From assembly GCF_050948215.1 (NCBI RefSeq), contig NW_027488866.1, positions 186,001 through 250,000 of the forward strand: DNA of 64,000 bases, read 5' to 3'. The number at the start of each line of letters is the position of its first letter. The stretch's first letter is position 1. Made by a program: the position numbers and the translations under genes. Source of the stretch: Halictus rubicundus. Its lineage: Eukaryota; Arthropoda; Insecta; Hymenoptera; Halictidae. Of the stretch, positions 59,740 to 64,000 are shown in pieces. Below the pieces are notes generated by a model. The model was not told the origin of the DNA. It searched no databases and saw nothing but the letters and a program-made list of their open reading frames with translations.

Positions 59740-62700
59740 AGAGGATAGGATAGGATTGAGGATAGGATATGATAGAAGATAGGATAGGATAGAGGATAGG
59801 ATAGGATAGAGGATAGGATAGGATAGAGGATAGGATAGGATAGAGGATAGGATATGATAGAGGATAGGATAGGATAGAGGATAGGATAGGATAGAGGATA
59901 AGATATTATAGAGGATAGGATAGGGTAGAGGATAGGATAGGATAGAGGATAGGATAGAGGATGGGATAGGATAGAGGATACGATAGGATAGAGGATAGGA
60001 TAGAGGATAGGATAGAGGATAGGATAGGATAGAGGATAGGATAGGATAGAGGATAGAATAGGATAGAAGATAGGATAGGATATAGGATAGGATAGGATAG
60101 AGGATAAGATAGGATAGAGGATAGGATAGGATAGAGGATAGGATAGGATAGAGGATAAGATATTATAGAGGATAGGATAGGGTAGAGGATAGGATAGGAT
60201 AGAGGATAGGTATAATAGACGATAGGATATGATAGAGGATAGGATAGGATAGAGTATAGGATAGGATAGAGGATAGGATGGGATAGAGGATAGGATAGGA
60301 TAGAGGATAGGGTAGGATAGAGGATAGGATAGGATAGGGGATTGGATCGGATACAGGATAGGATACGATAGAGGATAGGATAGGATAGAGGATAGGATAG
60401 GATAGAGGATAGGATAGGATAGAGGATAGGATACGATAGAGGATAGGATAGGATAGAGGATAGGATAGAGGATAGGATAGAGGATGGGATAGGATAGAGG
60501 ATACGATAGGATAGAGGATAGGATAGAGGATAGGATAAAGGATTGGATAGGATAGAGGACAGGATACGATAAAGTATAGGATAGGATAGTGGATAGGATA
60601 GGATAGAGAATAGGATAGGAAAGAGGATAGGATAGGATAGTGGATAGGATAGGATAGAGGATATGATAGGATAGATTATGGGATAGGGAAGAGGATGGGA
60701 TAGGATAGAGAATAGCGTAGGATAGATTATATTATAGGATAGAGGATAGGATAGGATTCGATTGAGGATAGCATATGATAGAGGATAGGATACAGTATAG
60801 GATAGAGGATTGGATAGGATAGAGGATAGAGGATAGGATAGGACAGAGGATAGGACAGGATAGAGGATAGGATAGGATAGAGGATAGGATAGGATTGAGG
60901 ATAGGATAGGATAGAAGATAGGATAGGATATAGGGTAGGATAGGATAGCACGGAGGATAGGATACGATAGATGATATGATAGGATAGGATAGAGGATAGG
61001 ATAGCATGGAGGATAGGATAGGATTAAGGATAGGATAGGTTAAAGGATAGGATAGGATAGAGGATAGGATAGGGTGGAGGATAGCATAGGAGAGATGATA
61101 TGATGGGATAGAGGATAGTATAGGATAGAGGATAAGATATTATAGAGGATAGGATAGGGTAGAGTATAGGATAGGATAGTGGATATTATAGGATAGTGGA
61201 TAGGATAGGATAGAGGATATGATAGGATAGAGTATAGGATAGGGCAGAGTATGGGATAGGATAGAGGATACGATAGGATGGAAGATAGGATAGAGGATAG
61301 GATAGGAAAGAGGATAGGATAGGATAGAGGGTAGGATAGGATAGACGATAGGATAGGATTGAGGATAGGATAGAGGATAGGATAGAGGATAGGACAGGAT
61401 AGATGATAGGACAGGATAGAGGATAGGACAGGATAGAGGATAGGATAGCATAGAAGATAGGATAGGATTGAGTATAGGATAAGATAGAGGATAGGATACA
61501 GGATAGGGTAGGACAGAGGATAGGGTAGAGGATAGGATAGGATAGAGGATAGGATAGGATAGAGGATAGGATAGGATTGAGCATAGGATAGGATAGAAGA
61601 TAGGATTGGATATAGGATAGGATAGGATAGAGGATAGGATAGGATAGAGGATAGGATAGGATAGGATAGGATAGGATAGGATAGAGGATAGGATAGGATA
61701 GAGGATAGGATAGGATAGAGGATAGGATAGGATAGAGGATAGGATAGGATAGAGGATAGGATAGGATAGAGGATAGGATAGGATAGAGGATAGGATAGGA
61801 TAGAGGATATGATAGGATAGATGATATTATAGGATAGAGGATAGGATAGGATAGAGGATAGGATAGGATAGAGGATAGGATAGGATAGAGGATAGGATAG
61901 GATAGAGGATAGGATAGGATAGAGGATAGGATAGGATAGAGGATAAGATATTATAGAGGATAGGATAGGGTAGAGGATAGGATAGGATAGAGGATAGGAT
62001 AGAGGATGGGATAGGATAGAGGATACGATAGGATAGAGGATAGGATAGAGGATAGGATAGAGGATAGGATAGGATAGAGGATAGGATAGGATAGAGGATA
62101 GAATAGGATAGAAGATAGGATAGGATATAGGATAGGATAGGATAGAGGATAAGATAGGATAGAGGATAGGATAGGATAGAGGATAGGATAGGATAGAGGA
62201 TAAGATATTATAGAGGATAGGATAGGGTAGAGGATAGGATAGGATAGAGGATAGGATAGGATAGACGATAGGATATGATAGAGGATAGGATAGGATAGAG
62301 TATAGGATAGGATAGAGGATAGGATGGGATAGAGGATAGGATAGGATAGAGGATAGGGTAGGATAGAGGATAGGATAGGATAGGGGATTGGATCGGATAC
62401 AGGATAGGATACGATAGAGGATAGGATAGGATAGAGGATAGGATAGGATAGAGGATAGGATAGGATAGAGGATAGGATACGATAGAGGATAGGATAGGAT
62501 AGAGGATAGGATAGAGGATAGGATAGAGGATGGGATAGGATAGAGGATACGATAGGATAGAGGATAGGATAGAGGATAGGATAAAGGATTGGATAGGATA
62601 GAGGACAGGATACGATAAAGTATAGGATAGGATAGTGGATAGGATAGGATAGAGAATAGGATAGGAAAGAGGATAGGATAGGATAGTGGATAGGATAGGA

Positions 62701-63100
62701 TAGAGGATATGATAGGATAGATTATGGGATAGGGAAGAGGATGGGATAGGATAGAGAATAGCGTAGGATAGATTATATTATAGGATAGAGGATAGGATAG
62801 GATTCGATTGAGGATAGCATATGATAGAGGATAGGATAGAGTATAGGATAGAGGATTGGGAAGGATAGAGGATACAGGATAGGATAGGATAGAGGATAGG
62901 ATAGGATAGAGGATAGGATAGGATAGAGGATAGGATAGGATAGAGGATAGGATAGGATAGAGGATAGGATAGGATAGAGGATATGATAGGATAGAGTATG
63001 GGATAGGGAAGAGGATGGGATAGGATAGAGAATAGCGTAGGATAGATGATATTATAGGATAGAGGATAGGATAGGATTCGATTGAGGATAGCATATGATA
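59740..63100. repeat. Large satellite duplication, copy 2 (offset about 9.39 kb)
   Basis: This is the second copy of 50,350-53,750. The two copies keep rare point variants in common over about 3.4 kb, which implies a recent event or an assembly duplication. One visible difference is GGTATAATAGACG near 60,210, where copy 1 has the regular satellite unit. Confidence 0.8.
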
Positions 63101-64000
63101 GAGGATAGGATAGAGTATAGGATAGAGGATTGGAAAGGATAGAGGATAGAGGATAGGATAGGATAGAAGATAGGATAGGATATAGGATAGAATAGGATAG
63201 AGGATAGGATAGGATAGAGGATAGGATAGGATAGGATAGGATAGAGGATAGGATAGGATAGAGGATAGGATAGGATAGAGGATAGGATAGGATAGAGGAT
63301 AGGATAGGGGATTGGATAGGATATAATACAGGATATGATTGGACAGAGGATAGGATATAATACAGGATATGATTGGACAGAGGATAGGATAGGATAGATG
63401 ATATTATAGGATAGAGGACAGGATAGGATAGAGGATACGATCTTATAGAGGATAGGATAGGATAGAGGAAAGGATAGGATAGTGGAAAGGATTGGATAGA
63501 GAATAGGATAGAGGATAGGATAGAGGATTGGATAGAATAGAGGATATTATAGGATAGAGGATAGGATATGATAGAGGATACGATATTATAGAGGATAGGA
63601 TAGGATAGCGGATAGGATAGGATGGAGTATAGGATGGAATTGAGGATAGGATAGGGTTGAGGATTGGATAGGATAGAGGATAGGATCGGATAGAGGATAG
63701 GATAGGGGATTGGATAGGATAGACGAGAGGATAGGACGGGATAGCGGAAAGGATAGGATAGAGTATAGAATAGGATAGACGATATGATACGAAAGATGAT
63801 AGGATATGTTAGAGTATAGGATAGGTGATTGGATAGGATAGAGGATAGGATAGGATAGAGAATACTATAGGATAGAGGATAGGATAGGATAGAGGACAGG
63901 ATAGGCTAGAGGATAGGATAAGATAGAGGATAGGATACAGGATAGGGTAGGACAGAGGATAGGATAGGGTAGAGGATAGCATAGGAAAGATGATATTATG
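62651..64000. repeat. Satellite duplication, copy 2 (offset 8309)
   Basis: This matches 54,342-55,691 and runs off the window. Its left part overlaps the end of the 9.39-kb duplication, so the segment near 62.7-63.1 kb has at least two paralogous copies upstream. Confidence 0.75.

Larger units (their letters stand above)
39548..64000. repeat. GA(GGATA)n satellite array, right block
   Basis: The same satellite resumes directly after the copia fragment, again G-rich on the plus strand, and runs to the end of the window. Perfect 17-bp tracts occur, for example ten units at 49,031-49,200 and nine at 49,616-49,768. Compared with the left block it has fewer GGATCGGGG variants and more GATTGAGG, GAAGATAGG and GATAAGATATTATAGAGG variants, and a specific marker AGGGAAGAGGATGGGATAGG that I find only right of 47.8 kb. 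Long minus-strand reading frames here are repeat artefacts. I see no unique sequence in the block. Confidence 0.97.

Noticed and set aside
61040..63094. A 684-codon minus-strand frame and dozens of similar LSYP/ILYP/SSIL frames across the arrays
   Set aside because: They are direct translations of the 17-bp satellite, which lacks stops on the minus strand; no start context, domain or codon bias separates them from the repeat.
1..64000. True telomere made by telomerase
   Set aside because: The pentamer is GGATA with regular GA interruptions, variants and higher-order blocks, and it continues on both sides of a 14.7-kb island; it is a satellite, at most subtelomeric.

Overview
The window looks like arthropod heterochromatin, most likely from an insect and possibly a hymenopteran such as an ant. 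The evidence is a long G-rich satellite array holding relics of R1-clade LINE, copia, BEL/Pao, Ty3-like and mariner-like elements, all in insect-typical form, and no prokaryotic features. The species assignment is inference.

Layout. (1) 1-21,054: satellite built on the 17-bp unit GAGGATAGGATAGGATA, i.e. GA(GGATA)3, with 12-bp and 22-bp relatives and nested higher-order repeats. (2) 21,055-22,946: a 1,892-bp noncoding, A-rich insertion with a 10-A tail and a perfect 16-bp target-site duplication, so a retroposon inserted into the satellite. (3) 22,947-24,827: the same satellite continues. (4) 24,828-39,547: a 14.7-kb mosaic of mobile elements. In order it holds a 3'-truncated R1-clade LINE (+); a 501-bp solo LTR; a copia solo LTR with a 300-bp solo LTR nested inside it; a small F-box gene with its own promoter (-); a mariner-like transposon broken by one stop codon (-); the 3' end of a copia element (-); a BEL/Pao pol relic (+); a second, partial copy of the F-box gene (+); and the 5' half of a copia element (+) that stops abruptly at satellite. 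(5) 39,547-64,000: satellite again, same strand orientation, with large internal duplications (offsets of about 4.4, 8.3 and 9.4 kb).

No cellular pathway can be built from these genes. The only possible host gene is the F-box ORF at 30,232-30,645. The most informative structure is that one copia insertion event, recognised by its flanks and the 5-bp duplication GAGGT, is seen three times: as a solo LTR with both flanks, as a 5' half and as an inverted 3' half. The island was therefore assembled by duplication and inversion of one locus rather than by independent insertions alone.

The satellite is open in all three reading frames of the minus strand because its unit contains no minus-strand stop codon. 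The many long LSYP/ILYP/SSIL reading frames (up to 684 codons) are therefore not treated as genes. Several frameshifts in the element ORFs fall in short homopolymers, so some of the apparent decay may be base-calling error.
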